64,000 nt of DNA from CBFHWU01 sp965659665 (GCA_965659665.1 CBFHWU010000002.1:1-64000), one strand, 5' to 3'; shown: positions 44,992-54,889, counted from the first letter of the stretch. The notes: a model not told the origin generated them from the letters alone. Numbers and translations: made by a program.

Positions 44992-46362
44992 TTAAGTTTT
45001 GTCTAAATTAATAAGTTGATGGGTCTTGCTTTTTCGTAAATATTGCTGGATTATTTGACGTGATTCACGTGTGTTTTTTCCTATGGTAATCAAAGATTCT
45101 AAAACCTTTAAATTTTTAATTTGATAATTTAAATTAAAATATCCAAATCCTTGATATTCATTATTTTGAATAAGTACAATACTTTTTTCATCTTCTTTCC
45201 TTCCTTTATCAATAATTAGCATATTGCGAAAAGGATAGCTCATACTTTTGATAAGTTGATTGACACGTTCATTATAGGTTTCAGATTTTTCTTTTGAAAT
45301 ACACGCTCCTAAGCATAGGTTAACTTTATAATGATTACAAGGCCCTTCTTTTGAATTAAAATGAATAAGTTTCAAACATAAGGTATATTTCGCTGCGTAA
45401 TAAAGCAGTAATTTTCGAGCATTATTAATGTTTTTAAATGTAGTCACATAATGAGCGCGACCATCAGCATGGGCTATTCTTAAAAAATGATAGCCATCAC
45501 TATTCACCCCAGACTCCAATCCAAATTTAACAATCGAATTTTTGTAAACTCGATTAAGCTTAGGTTTATGAATTTTTATTTCTTCCTCTTCTTTCAATAG
45601 GGCTATCAATTCATTTCCAGTTTCCTCAAAACTAACAGCATTGGTTTCGAGTTGGATTTTTAAAGACTTACGATTTTTTCCAGTAAAGTGTTGATTAAGT
45701 CTCTTTTTAATATTTTTACTTTTTCCAATGTAGATGATATATCCTTTAACATCGTATAAGTAATATATTCCAGTGGCATTAGGACTTTGATCAATGAGTT
45801 TCAGTAAATGATGTGGAACATTTTGGTCATGCTTTGTTTTTATAAATGTGGATATAATTTCTTTTTTGAGGTCTTTACTCATCAAAAGTTTTAATAATTC
45901 CACTGTGGCACGAGCATCTCCTGCAGCTCGATGACGATCACTCAAAGGAATTCCTAAGGATCGGACAAGTTTTCCGAGTTTATACGAGGGAAGATTAGGA
46001 ATGAGTTTTTTGCTGAGTTGTACGGTACACAGAGTAGGTTGCTCAAATCGGAATCCTAGACGTCTAAATTCAGTTTTCAAAATTCGAGAATCAAAACTCG
46101 CATTATGAGCCACAAGGACACAATCACTTGTAATTTCTATTACCCTTTTGGCTATTTCGTAAAACTTCGGAGCATTACGCAACATTTGCGCATTGATCCC
46201 TGTTAGATTGACTACAAAAGGCTGAATGGGCCTTTCAGGATTAATTAAACTAATAAATTGGTCGGTTATTTCTTTTCCATCGTACCGATAAATAGCGATT
46301 TCAGTTATTCCCTCCTCGTCATATTTACCCCCTGTTGTTTCGATGTCTATTATTGCGTACAA
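44992..46362 (-). CDS. DnaQ-like 3'-5' exonuclease fused to a GIY-YIG (UvrC N-terminal-like) domain
   Basis: 456-aa fusion. Residues about 1-165 are a DEDDh exonuclease: AIIDIETTGG (Asp/Glu), AHNASFDSRILKTEF, HRAAGDARATVEL. Residues about 195-275 form a GIY-YIG nuclease (GIYYLYDVKGYIIYIGKSKNIKKRLNQHF), and a cysteine-bearing UvrC-type region follows (CNHYKVNLCLGACISKE). The arrangement resembles the exonuclease-Cho type of DNA repair nucleases; damage-directed cleavage is expected but not shown. It sits 5 nt after the YggS gene and before the channel gene. Confidence 0.88.
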   Translation of the reverse strand: MYAIIDIETTGGKYDEEGITEIAIYRYDGKEITDQFISLINPERPIQPFVVNLTGINAQMLRNAPKFYEIAKRVIEITSDCVLVAHNASFDSRILKTEFRRLGFRFEQPTLCTVQLSKKLIPNLPSYKLGKLVRSLGIPLSDRHRAAGDARATVELLKLLMSKDLKKEIISTFIKTKHDQNVPHHLLKLIDQSPNATGIYYLYDVKGYIIYIGKSKNIKKRLNQHFTGKNRKSLKIQLETNAVSFEETGNELIALLKEEEEIKIHKPKLNRVYKNSIVKFGLESGVNSDGYHFLRIAHADGRAHYVTTFKNINNARKLLLYYAAKYTLCLKLIHFNSKEGPCNHYKVNLCLGACISKEKSETYNERVNQLIKSMSYPFRNMLIIDKGRKEDEKSIVLIQNNEYQGFGYFNLNYQIKNLKVLESLITIGKNTRESRQIIQQYLRKSKTHQLINLDKT

Positions 46363-46367
46363 GGACT

Positions 46368-47021
46368 TTAAGTATAATTTCGTTTTCCAAATATATTGCT
46401 TCCTACTCTAATCATATTACTTCCCATTTGAATTGCAAGAGGATAATCTGCACTCATCCCCATGGAAAGCCACTGAAAACGATGTTTTTTCTTAATGGAA
46501 TGATAAAAATCAGATAATCCCTTAAATTCATTTTTGATTTGTTGTTTATCATCAGTAAAGCTTGCCATACCCATTAGCCCTTGTACACGAACAAAAGGAA
46601 GTTGATCGATTTCTTGTGCTAGTATTTGTTTTGCTTCTTCAAATGAAAGTCCGAATTTTGATGATTCAGAGGCGATATGAAGCTGAAGTAAACACGAAAT
46701 CACTCGACGGTTTTGTGCTCCTTGTTTATTGATTTCTTTTAGTAAGCGTAAACTATCCACGCCGTGAATTAAGTGAATAAAAGGCGCAATATATTTTACT
46801 TTATTTCTTTGTAAATGGCCTATCATATGCCAACGAATATCCTTTGACATTTTTTCGGCTTTCATACATAATTCTTGAACTTTATTTTCTCCAAAATCTA
46901 ATTGACCAGCAGAAAATGCACTTTCTAAAGAAGAAATGGGCTTTGTTTTTGAAACAGCTACTAAACACACAGCATCAGAGACGGAGGATTTAATGGTCTT
47001 TAAATTTTCAATTATTGACAT
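46368..47021 (-). CDS. yggS: YggS family pyridoxal phosphate homeostasis protein
   Basis: 217-aa PLP-binding TIM-barrel protein of the alanine-racemase fold that buffers PLP and amino-acid pools without known catalysis. The PLP Lys is in LVAVSKTKPI (about residue 30), RWHMIGHLQRNKVKYI follows, and the C-terminal LSMGMSADYPLAIQMGSNMIRVGSNIFG is the signature. The ATG at 47021 gives MSIIENLKT; upstream bases in frame use TTG at 47027. It overlaps the DUF1015 gene by 14 bp. Confidence 0.94.
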   Translation of the reverse strand: MSIIENLKTIKSSVSDAVCLVAVSKTKPISSLESAFSAGQLDFGENKVQELCMKAEKMSKDIRWHMIGHLQRNKVKYIAPFIHLIHGVDSLRLLKEINKQGAQNRRVISCLLQLHIASESSKFGLSFEEAKQILAQEIDQLPFVRVQGLMGMASFTDDKQQIKNEFKGLSDFYHSIKKKHRFQWLSMGMSADYPLAIQMGSNMIRVGSNIFGKRNYT

Positions 47022-48174
47022 CTTCAAAATTATAGATTAACAAGCCATTAAGAGGTTTAGGTATAATACATGTACTTTTCGGCGGAAGAAGCAAATCTTG
47101 ATCACAAACTTCTTTGATGGTAGCAAATTTTATTGGGTAGTGAATGATACCCAGTGCTACCTTTTTGCTCAATACAGCATTTTCGACTGCTTGTTTGGGA
47201 TCATTATCATAACCATATTCAATTCGTGGATCGGTTCTAAGATCGGTAATATCTAAAAGTTGTTTGGCAATACTATCATAAATGGTTTGAGAAGAAATTA
47301 CTTTTGCTTCTTTAGTTTTATGAATTAAACGATACCACTTTTTGTTAATGAATAAATTAAATTGTTTGCTAGATGCTGGAAGAGAATAATTTTTCATTCC
47401 GTTAACCACAAATGATTCTGATAAACTTGCTAAAAAATAATCTACCCTTGTTCCGTTTAAGTCCTTAAATAGGCGATAAAAAGAATCGAAATACAACTGA
47501 TCACTTGGAACGATAAAGCTCAAACAGTAACGATAATTTTCGAGTGCTGTATCTAATCTAGTTAAGTTTGCTGAAGAGGCACATCGGTGATGTCCATCCA
47601 TCAGATACAATATGTCATTCTTTTTTGATAAAGTTTGAATTTGATTTAACAAAGTAGGGTGATTAATACGCCAAAGCTTATGAACGGAATCTGCATGCGT
47701 AAAATGATAATGAGGTTTGCTGCGTTGTATTTCATTAATTCGCTGGTCGAGCTCTTTATTATTATCATAAGCAAGTACAACAGGCTCCGTATTAATTTCA
47801 GCGGTTTTTAAAAAACTGCTGAAAGTTTTAACCACTTGATCCAAAACCCCTTCATGAGGTTTTACTTTTTTGGTCACAATTTTTTTGGTATCCACAAGAC
47901 CGACAATTCCATTGATCGTAGATTTTGGATGAATAACCTTGTATATATAGATGCTTTTTTCGGAGTCTTGAACGAGAATCTTTTTATTTATGAATTTTTT
48001 TAACCTTTTTTTTATGGCTACTCCATCATTGGATTGAGGTTGAATAAGTCCTAAAAAATCTAATTTAAGTTTGCCTTTACGTCGTTGAGGGGTTTTATCG
48101 ATTTGATCTTTTAAAAAAACGGAAGCATTTTGAGGACAAGGACGTATAGCTTTGAAAGGAAAAATGTTAAACAT
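47008..48174 (-). CDS. DUF1015 family protein
   Basis: 388-aa protein matching DUF1015: MFNIFPFKAIRPCP at the start, then the conserved YLMDGHHRCASS (about residue 205), and RIEYGYDNDPKQAVENAV near the end. In Bacteroidota DUF1015 proteins lie by serine/PLP-related genes; here the neighbours are a Gfo/Idh oxidoreductase (2 nt away) and YggS. The catalytic role is unknown. I chose the ATG at 48174 because the frame upstream opens only through TTG at 48186, inside the preceding gene. Confidence 0.82.
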   Translation of the reverse strand: MFNIFPFKAIRPCPQNASVFLKDQIDKTPQRRKGKLKLDFLGLIQPQSNDGVAIKKRLKKFINKKILVQDSEKSIYIYKVIHPKSTINGIVGLVDTKKIVTKKVKPHEGVLDQVVKTFSSFLKTAEINTEPVVLAYDNNKELDQRINEIQRSKPHYHFTHADSVHKLWRINHPTLLNQIQTLSKKNDILYLMDGHHRCASSANLTRLDTALENYRYCLSFIVPSDQLYFDSFYRLFKDLNGTRVDYFLASLSESFVVNGMKNYSLPASSKQFNLFINKKWYRLIHKTKEAKVISSQTIYDSIAKQLLDITDLRTDPRIEYGYDNDPKQAVENAVLSKKVALGIIHYPIKFATIKEVCDQDLLLPPKSTCIIPKPLNGLLIYNFEDVNN

Positions 48175-48176
48175 AA

Positions 48177-49145
48177 TTAGAAGCAAGAGATAATTTGATG
48201 AGCGACTTTAAGGGCTGAAGTAGCTTGAGTTAAAGTAACAATGGGTTTCTTATGGTGCTTTATTGCCTCAGCAAAGCTGTCTAACTCCATAAGTATAGCA
48301 TTACTTTCTTGGATGTTAGGATGATCAAAATAAATCTGTTTTTTTTGACCTTCAGCATTTTCTAAAATCATAGCAAATTCATCGTCTGTTTCGGGTGGGT
48401 CTTTCATTTTTACGATTTCTACTTTTTTATCTAAATAATCAATAGAAACATAAGCATCTTTTTGAAAAAACCTAGATTTACGCATATTTTTCAATGAAAT
48501 TCTACTAGCAGTGAGATTTGCCACACATCCATTTTCAAATTCTATTCGGGCATTTGCAATATCTGGACTGTCACTAATAACGGCAACTCCACTGGCAGAG
48601 ATTTGCTTAACTTTTGATTGAACGACACTTAAAACGGTGTCAATATCGTGAATCATAAGATCTAAAACTACGGGCACATCTGTACCTCTAGGGTTAAATT
48701 CTGCTAATCGATGTGTTTCAATAAACATGGGATGATGAATACTTTTTTTGGCAGCTAAAAAAGCGGGATTAAAACGCTCGACATGACCTACTTGACCTTT
48801 GACATTATATTTTTCAGATAAGAATAAGAGCTCTTGAGCTTCTTCAACGGTTTGGGTGATTGGTTTTTCAATGAAAACATGTTTTCCAGCTATTATAGCA
48901 GCTTTCGCTGCTTGATAATGAAACGGGGTAGGGGTAACAATGTCCACTACCTCAACAGCAGCAATCAATTTATCTTGTGATGAATAATAGGAGTAACCAA
49001 AATCTTTTTCAATTGTATGTGCATAGCTCGTGTTCGCATCATAAAACCCGACCAATTCATACATGGACGATTGTTGTAATAATCGAAGGTGTATTTTTCC
49101 TAAATGACCAGCACCTAAAACGCCGATTTTTATTTTTTTTGTCAT
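48177..49145 (-). CDS. Gfo/Idh/MocA family oxidoreductase
   Basis: 322-aa NAD(P)-dependent oxidoreductase. The N-terminal Rossmann motif is GVLGAGHLGKIHLRLL near 8, and the family EKPITQTVEEA with a catalytic Lys follows near 95. VLDLMIHDIDTVLSVV matches the second conserved motif. The substrate may be a sugar or inositol-type ketone but is not predictable. It is the first gene of a four-gene run with DUF1015, yggS and the exonuclease fusion. Confidence 0.9.
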   Translation of the reverse strand: MTKKIKIGVLGAGHLGKIHLRLLQQSSMYELVGFYDANTSYAHTIEKDFGYSYYSSQDKLIAAVEVVDIVTPTPFHYQAAKAAIIAGKHVFIEKPITQTVEEAQELLFLSEKYNVKGQVGHVERFNPAFLAAKKSIHHPMFIETHRLAEFNPRGTDVPVVLDLMIHDIDTVLSVVQSKVKQISASGVAVISDSPDIANARIEFENGCVANLTASRISLKNMRKSRFFQKDAYVSIDYLDKKVEIVKMKDPPETDDEFAMILENAEGQKKQIYFDHPNIQESNAILMELDSFAEAIKHHKKPIVTLTQATSALKVAHQIISCF

Positions 49146-49221
49146 AAAACAAATTTAAAATATTCACGCCTCTAAATGTAAAAAATATTTAAAGTATATT
49201 CTATTTTTACCACACAGATTT

Positions 49222-49866
49222 ATGATTCAAGACACGACCAAACATCAAGGGATGCGAAAGCGCTTAGTTGAGCTTCTCAAATCAAAAGGAATTAAAGATC
49301 AATTGGTTCTTGGAGCGATTGGGAAAATTCCTCGTCATATTTTTATGGACAGTGGTTTTGAGTCACATGCCTATCAAGATAAAGCATTTCCTATTGCATC
49401 GGGACAAACCATTTCTCAGCCCTATACCGTTGCCTTTCAAACGGAACTGCTTTCTCTACAACCTAATCAAAAAGTATTGGAAATTGGTACAGGTTCAGGG
49501 TATCAAACGGCTGTTTTGATACAAATGGGAATGAAGGTTTACTCTATTGAGCGTCAACACGAATTATTTCGTTTATCCTTAAAACGTTTACCTCAGCTGG
49601 GGTTATCTCCCAAAAAACTCATTTTTGGAGATGGTTATAAAGGGTATCCAGATCAAGCACCTTTCAATGCGATCATCGTTACGGCAGGTGCTCCTGAAGT
49701 ACCAAAAACGCTTTTGGCTCAACTCGATTTAGGGGGTCGTCTCGTGGTTCCTGTTGGCTCTAAACACCAAAAAATGATGCGATATACCAGAACATCAAAA
49801 CATTCATTTGATCAAGAGTCTTTTGGAGATTTCCGGTTTGTACCAATGCTTGGAGATAAAAACTAA
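49222..49866 (+). CDS. pcm: Protein-L-isoaspartate O-methyltransferase
   Basis: 214-aa SAM methyltransferase that repairs isoaspartyl damage. The SAM site is VLEIGTGSGYQTAVL (residues about 88-102), with IPRHIFMDSGFESHAYQDKAFPI and GQTISQPYTVAFQ ahead of it, both family motifs. It ends with a 4-bp convergent overlap with the oxidoreductase gene. Confidence 0.95.
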   Translation: MIQDTTKHQGMRKRLVELLKSKGIKDQLVLGAIGKIPRHIFMDSGFESHAYQDKAFPIASGQTISQPYTVAFQTELLSLQPNQKVLEIGTGSGYQTAVLIQMGMKVYSIERQHELFRLSLKRLPQLGLSPKKLIFGDGYKGYPDQAPFNAIIVTAGAPEVPKTLLAQLDLGGRLVVPVGSKHQKMMRYTRTSKHSFDQESFGDFRFVPMLGDKN

Positions 49867-50432
49867 GTTAAGGTGGAAAATCGTTGTGAGTTAATTTCTT
49901 GTATTTCCTTTAAATACTCCTCGCGTTGTTCAAAACTACTTTCAATTATAGAGCCGAAAAAGCTAATTTTAGTATCAATACCACTAACATTCATGATGCC
50001 ATCAATTATAAGTTTTGAAATGGCATCATGCATTTTTGATTGATTGTATTTTATATTTGAGGTTCTTGACAATATATAAAGATGAGCTGTTTTATTTCCT
50101 AATAACCCTTTAAAACCATTTTCATCTTCAGAAAAAGCAAATCCTTCTGTAAATACACGATCAAAAAAACCTTTGAGCATGGCAGGCATGTGTGCCCACC
50201 ACAATGGAAAAACAAAACTTAAATGAGTTGACCAATAAATTAAGTCTTGGTATTTTAGAATTTGAAATGTTTTGGTAATATTAGAACTCAACACAGGATT
50301 AAATCCTTCAGCATACAAATCAATCACTTGAACAAGTTCTCCATTTTTTCGAGAATTAAGCTGTAACGTCTTGGTAATTGCAGTTGTAAAACTATTTTTT
50401 TGGTGATGAGTGTGAATGATCAAATGTTTCAT
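49863..50432 (-). CDS. NAD(P)H oxidoreductase, flavodoxin-like fold
   Basis: 189-aa flavodoxin-fold quinone or FMN reductase of the KefF/MdaB/NQO type. FMN/FAD contacts are in the start IIHTHHQKNSFTTAIT, VDLYAEGFNPVLS, and the signature SFVFPLWWAHMPAMLKGFFDRVFTEGFAF near 82-110. The gene has a short partner reading frame just upstream at 50438. It is convergent with pcm, overlapping by 4 bp. Substrate is likely a quinone. Confidence 0.88.
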   Translation of the reverse strand: MKHLIIHTHHQKNSFTTAITKTLQLNSRKNGELVQVIDLYAEGFNPVLSSNITKTFQILKYQDLIYWSTHLSFVFPLWWAHMPAMLKGFFDRVFTEGFAFSEDENGFKGLLGNKTAHLYILSRTSNIKYNQSKMHDAISKLIIDGIMNVSGIDTKISFFGSIIESSFEQREEYLKEIQEINSQRFSTLT

Positions 50433-50437
50433 TATGA

Positions 50438-50668
50438 CTAATTATTAGAAAAAGATTGGAGTACTACATGTTCAGTTAAAAAGGAATACCCATAAGGGTT
50501 ACTACCAAATAAAGAATTATTTTTATTCCATTGATAATTAAAAAATTTTAGTGATTTGATCTGAATTTGTGCATCCTCAAATTTATCATGGTTAGATAAA
50601 CGTATAACAAAAGGAAAAATTAAACACTTTGATAAAAAATCTTTTGTCAAGCGGCACAGATTGTTCAT
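50438..50668 (-). CDS. Hypothetical small protein
   Basis: 76-aa open frame with an ATG start, located 5 nt upstream of the oxidoreductase gene in the same direction. No motif, signal peptide or membrane helix is recognised. The mix of aromatic residues (FNYQWNKNNSLFGSNPYGYS) looks like protein, but the reading frame could be chance. It might be the remains of a larger gene. Its only support is spacing and the lack of another feature in this stretch. Confidence 0.3.
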   Translation of the reverse strand: MNNLCRLTKDFLSKCLIFPFVIRLSNHDKFEDAQIQIKSLKFFNYQWNKNNSLFGSNPYGYSFLTEHVVLQSFSNN

Positions 50669-50729
50669 AATTAAGGTAATTTAAGATTTTTTGAAGGGCT
50701 AATCCTTGTATAAAATTATTAAAACCATC

Positions 50730-51191
50730 TCAATTGCGAAAACTTTTTTTCACTCTATCCAAGTTCCTTTTATTGTCACGATCTTTTATGGTTTCTCGCT
50801 TATCATGAAGTTTTTTCCCTTTGGCTAAGGCAATTCGAAGCTTGGCAAAACCTTTGTCACTGATAAATAAATTAAGGGGAACAATGGTTAACCCTACATT
50901 GTTGACTTCTTTATACAGTTTGCGAAGTTCACGTTTATTTAAAAGAAGTTTTCGTTCCCCTCGAGTACGGTGATTAACATATCCACCGTGACTGTATTCA
51001 TCGACATACATATTAATCACAAATAACTCGCCTGCTGGATTAAACTCACAAAAACTTTCAGTTATTGAAGCTTTACTTGACCGAATAGATTTGATTTCGG
51101 TGCCTGTCAACACCAAACCAGCCGTATATTGATCTAAAAGATCATACTCAAAGCGTGCACGTTTGTTTTTAATGTTAACTTGTTTCTGCAT
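50730..51191 (-). CDS. smpB: SsrA-binding protein
   Basis: 153-aa RNA-binding protein required for tmRNA trans-translation. Conserved parts: NKRARFEYDLLDQYTAGL, VLTGTEIKSIRSSKASITESF, NHRTRGERKLLLNKRELRKL, and the basic tail beginning GKKLHDKRETIKDRDNKR that reaches into the ribosomal A site. It starts 23 nt after clpB. The tmRNA gene itself is not in this window. Confidence 0.95.
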   Translation of the reverse strand: MQKQVNIKNKRARFEYDLLDQYTAGLVLTGTEIKSIRSSKASITESFCEFNPAGELFVINMYVDEYSHGGYVNHRTRGERKLLLNKRELRKLYKEVNNVGLTIVPLNLFISDKGFAKLRIALAKGKKLHDKRETIKDRDNKRNLDRVKKSFRN

Positions 51192-51214
51192 GTCACAAAG
51201 GTAAGACTAATCCA

Positions 51215-53788
51215 TTAGCTATTTCTAAAGACCATTTTTCCATCGAACTCGTCCAACAGAATGACTCCATTTTTTTGAATATTTCCGCTTAAAAGTTCTT
51301 TTGACAGTTGATTGAGAACCAGTCGTTGTAGTGTTCGTTTTACAGGGCGAGCACCAAACTGAGGATTAAATCCTTTTTGAGCAATATGGGAAATAGCTTC
51401 TTTCGTTGCATCCAAAACGAGTTGTTGGTCTGATAATCGTTTTGAAAGTTGCTTCAGCTGAAGTCTAACGATTGACTCAATATCGGATCGAGTTAGTGGA
51501 CTGAACAAGATGATATCATCGATACGATTGATAAACTCAGGCCTTACCCTTTTTTTGAGTAATTCTAAAACATCCTTTTGGGCTTTCTCATGAGCTAATT
51601 CTATGGATGACGCTGAAGAAAATGCTTGTTCAATGTATTCACTTCCCAAATTACTGGTCATGATAATGATACTGTTTTTAAAATCTGCGACTCTTCCCTT
51701 GTTATCGGTTAGTCGTCCTTCATCCAATACTTGCAATAAGATATTAAAAGCGTCGGGGTGTGCTTTTTCGATTTCATCTAACAAAATAACAGAGTAGGGG
51801 CGACGGCGAATAGCTTCGGTTAGCTGACCGCCTTCCTCATACCCTACATAACCTGGAGGGGCTCCTACCAATCGACTTACTGCATGGCGTTCTTGATATT
51901 CACTCATATCAATTCGGGTAAGGGCATTTTCATCATCAAACAAATATTCGGCAAGCGTTTTAGCCAATTCCGTTTTTCCTACGCCTGTGGTTCCTAGGAA
52001 CAAAAAACTTCCCACAGGCCGATTAGGATCTTGTAAACCTGCTCTGCTTCGACGAACGGCATCACTTACGGCTGATACAGCTTCATTTTGTCCTATGACT
52101 CTATGATGAAGTTTATTTTCAAGTTTTAATAGTTTCTCTCGTTCCGATTGCAACATTTTAGAGACAGGAATTCCAGTCCATTTAGCTACAACTTCTGCAA
52201 TATCATCATAAAGCACTTCTTCTTTTACCATTTCCGATTGTTGTTCTGCTAATGCGTGTTGTTGTTCTTCCAAATGTTGTTGAACTTCTTTTAATTTTCC
52301 GTAACGTATTTCAGCAACTTTCCCATAATGTCCTTCTCGTTCAGCTCGTTCAGCTTCTAATTTTAAACTTTCGATATTACTTTTAGATTGTTGAATAGCC
52401 TCAATACGTTCTTTTTCAGTATTCCATTTTGAAAACACTGTTGTTCGTTGTTCTTTGAGCTCGCCTAATTCACTATTTAGTTTTTTTAGCTTTTGTGCAT
52501 CATTTTCTCTTTTGATCGCTTCAATTTCAATTTCAAGTTGCATTATTTTTCGATCTAATGTATCCAGCTCTTCAGGCTTCGAGTTTATTTCCATTCTTAA
52601 TTTTGAGGAGGCTTCGTCCATTAGATCAATAGCTTTATCTGGTAAAAAACGATGTGTGATATAACGTTGGGATAATTTTACTGCTCCTATAACAGCTTCA
52701 TCTTTAATACGAACTTTATGGTGACTTTCGTATTTTTCTTTAATTCCTCTCAAAATAGAAATCGCACTATCGGTATCGGGTTCATCCACAATAACTTTTT
52801 GAAAACGTCTTTCTAGGGCTTTATCTTTTTCAAAATATTTTTGGTATTCGTCCGAAGTAGTAGCGCCCACTGCACGAAGTTCACCACGAGCTAGAGCAGG
52901 TTTTAAAATATTAGCAGCATCCATCGCCCCTTCGCCACCACCTGCACCAACTAAAGTGTGAATTTCGTCGATAAACAAAACAACATTTCCATCGCTTTCT
53001 GTTACCTCCTTGATCACCGATTTGAGGCGTTCTTCGAATTCCCCTTTGTATTTTGCTCCTGCAATAAGCGCCCCCATATCAAGAGCATAGATACGTTTAT
53101 CTTTTAAATTTTCGGGGATATCCCCTGAAACGATACGATAAGCCAAACCCTCAGCAATGGCTGTTTTTCCGGTTCCTGGTTCTCCGACGAGGATGGGATT
53201 GTTTTTTGTTCTCCGTGTCAGAATTTGAAGAATACGACGAATTTCATCATCTCGTCCAATTACAGGATCTAATTTAGATTCTTCTGCTAACTGATTTAAA
53301 TTTCTGGAATAACGGGCTAAGGCTTGATAGGTATCATCTCCCGAAGCTGATAGTACTTGAGAGCCTTGACGAAGCTCCGCAATTGCTTTTTGAAGGTCTT
53401 TTCTTGTTACTCCTTGGTCTTTTAATATTTGAGATGCTTTGCTTTTAGAATCAAAAAGAGATAACAATACATGCTCTACAGCGACGTAGGCATCCTTCAT
53501 TTTTTGTGCGATGGTTGCCGCTTGGGATAATGTATGGTTGGATTCGTTAGACAGTGTAAATGTTCCTCCAGAAACTTTAGCTTTTGATGATAAGGTTTTG
53601 TCGGCTATTTGTTGGAGTAAATTTATATTTACCCCTAATTTATTATACACAAACTGTAACGAGTCAACGGATAATAAAGTGTGTAATAGGTGATCATTAT
53701 CAAGTTGAGCATGTTGTTTTGATTGCGCAAGGACTTGTGCTTGTTGCAGTAGTTCTTGTGTTTTGGTGGTGAATTGATTGGGATTCAT
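51215..53788 (-). CDS. clpB: ClpB ATP-dependent disaggregase
   Basis: 857-aa Hsp100 chaperone that pulls proteins out of aggregates with DnaK. A Clp N-domain (residues 1-150) is followed by AAA1 with Walker A GEPGTGKT near 205 and LFIDEIHTLVGAG. The coiled-coil middle domain (about 410-520) precedes AAA2 with Walker A GTTGVGKTELAKTLA and SVILLDEIEKAHPD. The QFGARPVKRTLQR box near the end completes the standard layout. It lies alone before smpB, behind a gene-free stretch of about 530 bp. Confidence 0.96.
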   Translation of the reverse strand: MNPNQFTTKTQELLQQAQVLAQSKQHAQLDNDHLLHTLLSVDSLQFVYNKLGVNINLLQQIADKTLSSKAKVSGGTFTLSNESNHTLSQAATIAQKMKDAYVAVEHVLLSLFDSKSKASQILKDQGVTRKDLQKAIAELRQGSQVLSASGDDTYQALARYSRNLNQLAEESKLDPVIGRDDEIRRILQILTRRTKNNPILVGEPGTGKTAIAEGLAYRIVSGDIPENLKDKRIYALDMGALIAGAKYKGEFEERLKSVIKEVTESDGNVVLFIDEIHTLVGAGGGEGAMDAANILKPALARGELRAVGATTSDEYQKYFEKDKALERRFQKVIVDEPDTDSAISILRGIKEKYESHHKVRIKDEAVIGAVKLSQRYITHRFLPDKAIDLMDEASSKLRMEINSKPEELDTLDRKIMQLEIEIEAIKRENDAQKLKKLNSELGELKEQRTTVFSKWNTEKERIEAIQQSKSNIESLKLEAERAEREGHYGKVAEIRYGKLKEVQQHLEEQQHALAEQQSEMVKEEVLYDDIAEVVAKWTGIPVSKMLQSEREKLLKLENKLHHRVIGQNEAVSAVSDAVRRSRAGLQDPNRPVGSFLFLGTTGVGKTELAKTLAEYLFDDENALTRIDMSEYQERHAVSRLVGAPPGYVGYEEGGQLTEAIRRRPYSVILLDEIEKAHPDAFNILLQVLDEGRLTDNKGRVADFKNSIIIMTSNLGSEYIEQAFSSASSIELAHEKAQKDVLELLKKRVRPEFINRIDDIILFSPLTRSDIESIVRLQLKQLSKRLSDQQLVLDATKEAISHIAQKGFNPQFGARPVKRTLQRLVLNQLSKELLSGNIQKNGVILLDEFDGKMVFRNS

Positions 53789-54316
53789 AGAATTTTTCTA
53801 AAATCTAATCAAAATAAATACCAAACACCAAAACAGTAAATATGTCTGATACTTGATAAATTTACTGTCGTTTTGACAGAAAGAATTTTTTTTAAATGTT
53901 TGTCTGTTGAAAAAAGCTTGTTCTAATTCCAAAGCTAAGGATTCAGTAGCCTCTTATATCATAGGGCTGTTTCCCCTTATATGATCAATTTTAGTTATAT
54001 TTTACAACATTTGCGGTTAAGGGGTTGATTTTTTTATGAAAACTTGAGGCAATAATTTGAATTGAAGTGAGATGCTAATTATTTTATTATTAACAGATCA
54101 AAATGAATTTGTCAAATTGAGAGGCACAATATGCCTTGATGAGATGTATTTAAAAAAACGTAATTGACTATAGATTTACTAGGATTGGTTCGATTTCTAA
54201 AAATATATATTAATCAAACTGTAAACCACAAAATTATTTTAAAATAATAGGTGGAACACTAATATATTTAATGATCAAAAACACTTTTTTAGAAAACTAC
54301 GGAAATAATCTTTTAC
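53789..54316. other. Gene-free stretch upstream of clpB
   Basis: About 528 bp, AT-rich. I see no convincing reading frame or tRNA. It contains an imperfect inverted repeat (53829-53840 with 53861-53874, core acagtaaa/tttactgt) and a small perfect hairpin CTGTC-GTTTT-GACAG at 53865-53879. The clpB promoter is expected here, but no clean heat-shock or TAnnTTTG promoter with both boxes was found. Confidence 0.5.
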
Positions 54317-54889
54317 CTACATCGAGGGATTAAACGTTATAGGGATCGTTACTCTTACTGATCCCCAACCCATAATCATTTTGGTCATATTTTCAGCAGT
54401 TTCATTGGTAAAAGCAATCGAAAAAGCTTCAAGATGTTCTTCTTTATTATGAGATGTTTTTGCGATAATTCGGGAAACATCTGCGTTGTCATCATACGTG
54501 TAATGCCCCCATTGATTTAAGTTCTTGTTCAAAATCACAGTCCATTCGTTTTTGCCTGGAATGGTAAGTAATGAGTAGGTTCCTGCTTTAACTTTTTTAC
54601 CTCCAAAATTTGCATCTTTGTAAAATATGATTTCTGGAGTTTCATTGGCGCCTGTTCGCCAAACTTTTGAAGGTTTTGCCAAGCTGTACACTTTTCTTTT
54701 TAGATCTCCTTTAGTAAGTTGAGGTCTGCTGTAAGTAATGCGAATATTTTTGTCGGCATTTTTGTAACTTGAGGGGAACGCAGCAATGTCCAAAGGGCTT
54801 TTGTCTAAACTTGGAAATTTTTGTGCTGTTGAATTAGAAACAACAAATAAGGAGGTTAATAAAATGGAAAGAAATATATTTTTTTTCAT
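54317..54889 (-). CDS. DUF2911 periplasmic protein
   Basis: 190 aa from the ATG at 54889 (MKKNIFLSILLTSLFVV), which opens with a clear signal peptide cut around NSTAQ. The mature part matches DUF2911: NIRITYSRPQLTKGD, KVWRTGANETPEIIF and GTYSLLTIPGKNEWTVILN. The family is common in Bacteroidota, exported and of unknown function. The reading frame upstream of 54889 lacks family character. It has no close neighbour in its direction. Confidence 0.88.
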   Translation of the reverse strand: MKKNIFLSILLTSLFVVSNSTAQKFPSLDKSPLDIAAFPSSYKNADKNIRITYSRPQLTKGDLKRKVYSLAKPSKVWRTGANETPEIIFYKDANFGGKKVKAGTYSLLTIPGKNEWTVILNKNLNQWGHYTYDDNADVSRIIAKTSHNKEEHLEAFSIAFTNETAENMTKMIMGWGSVRVTIPITFNPSM

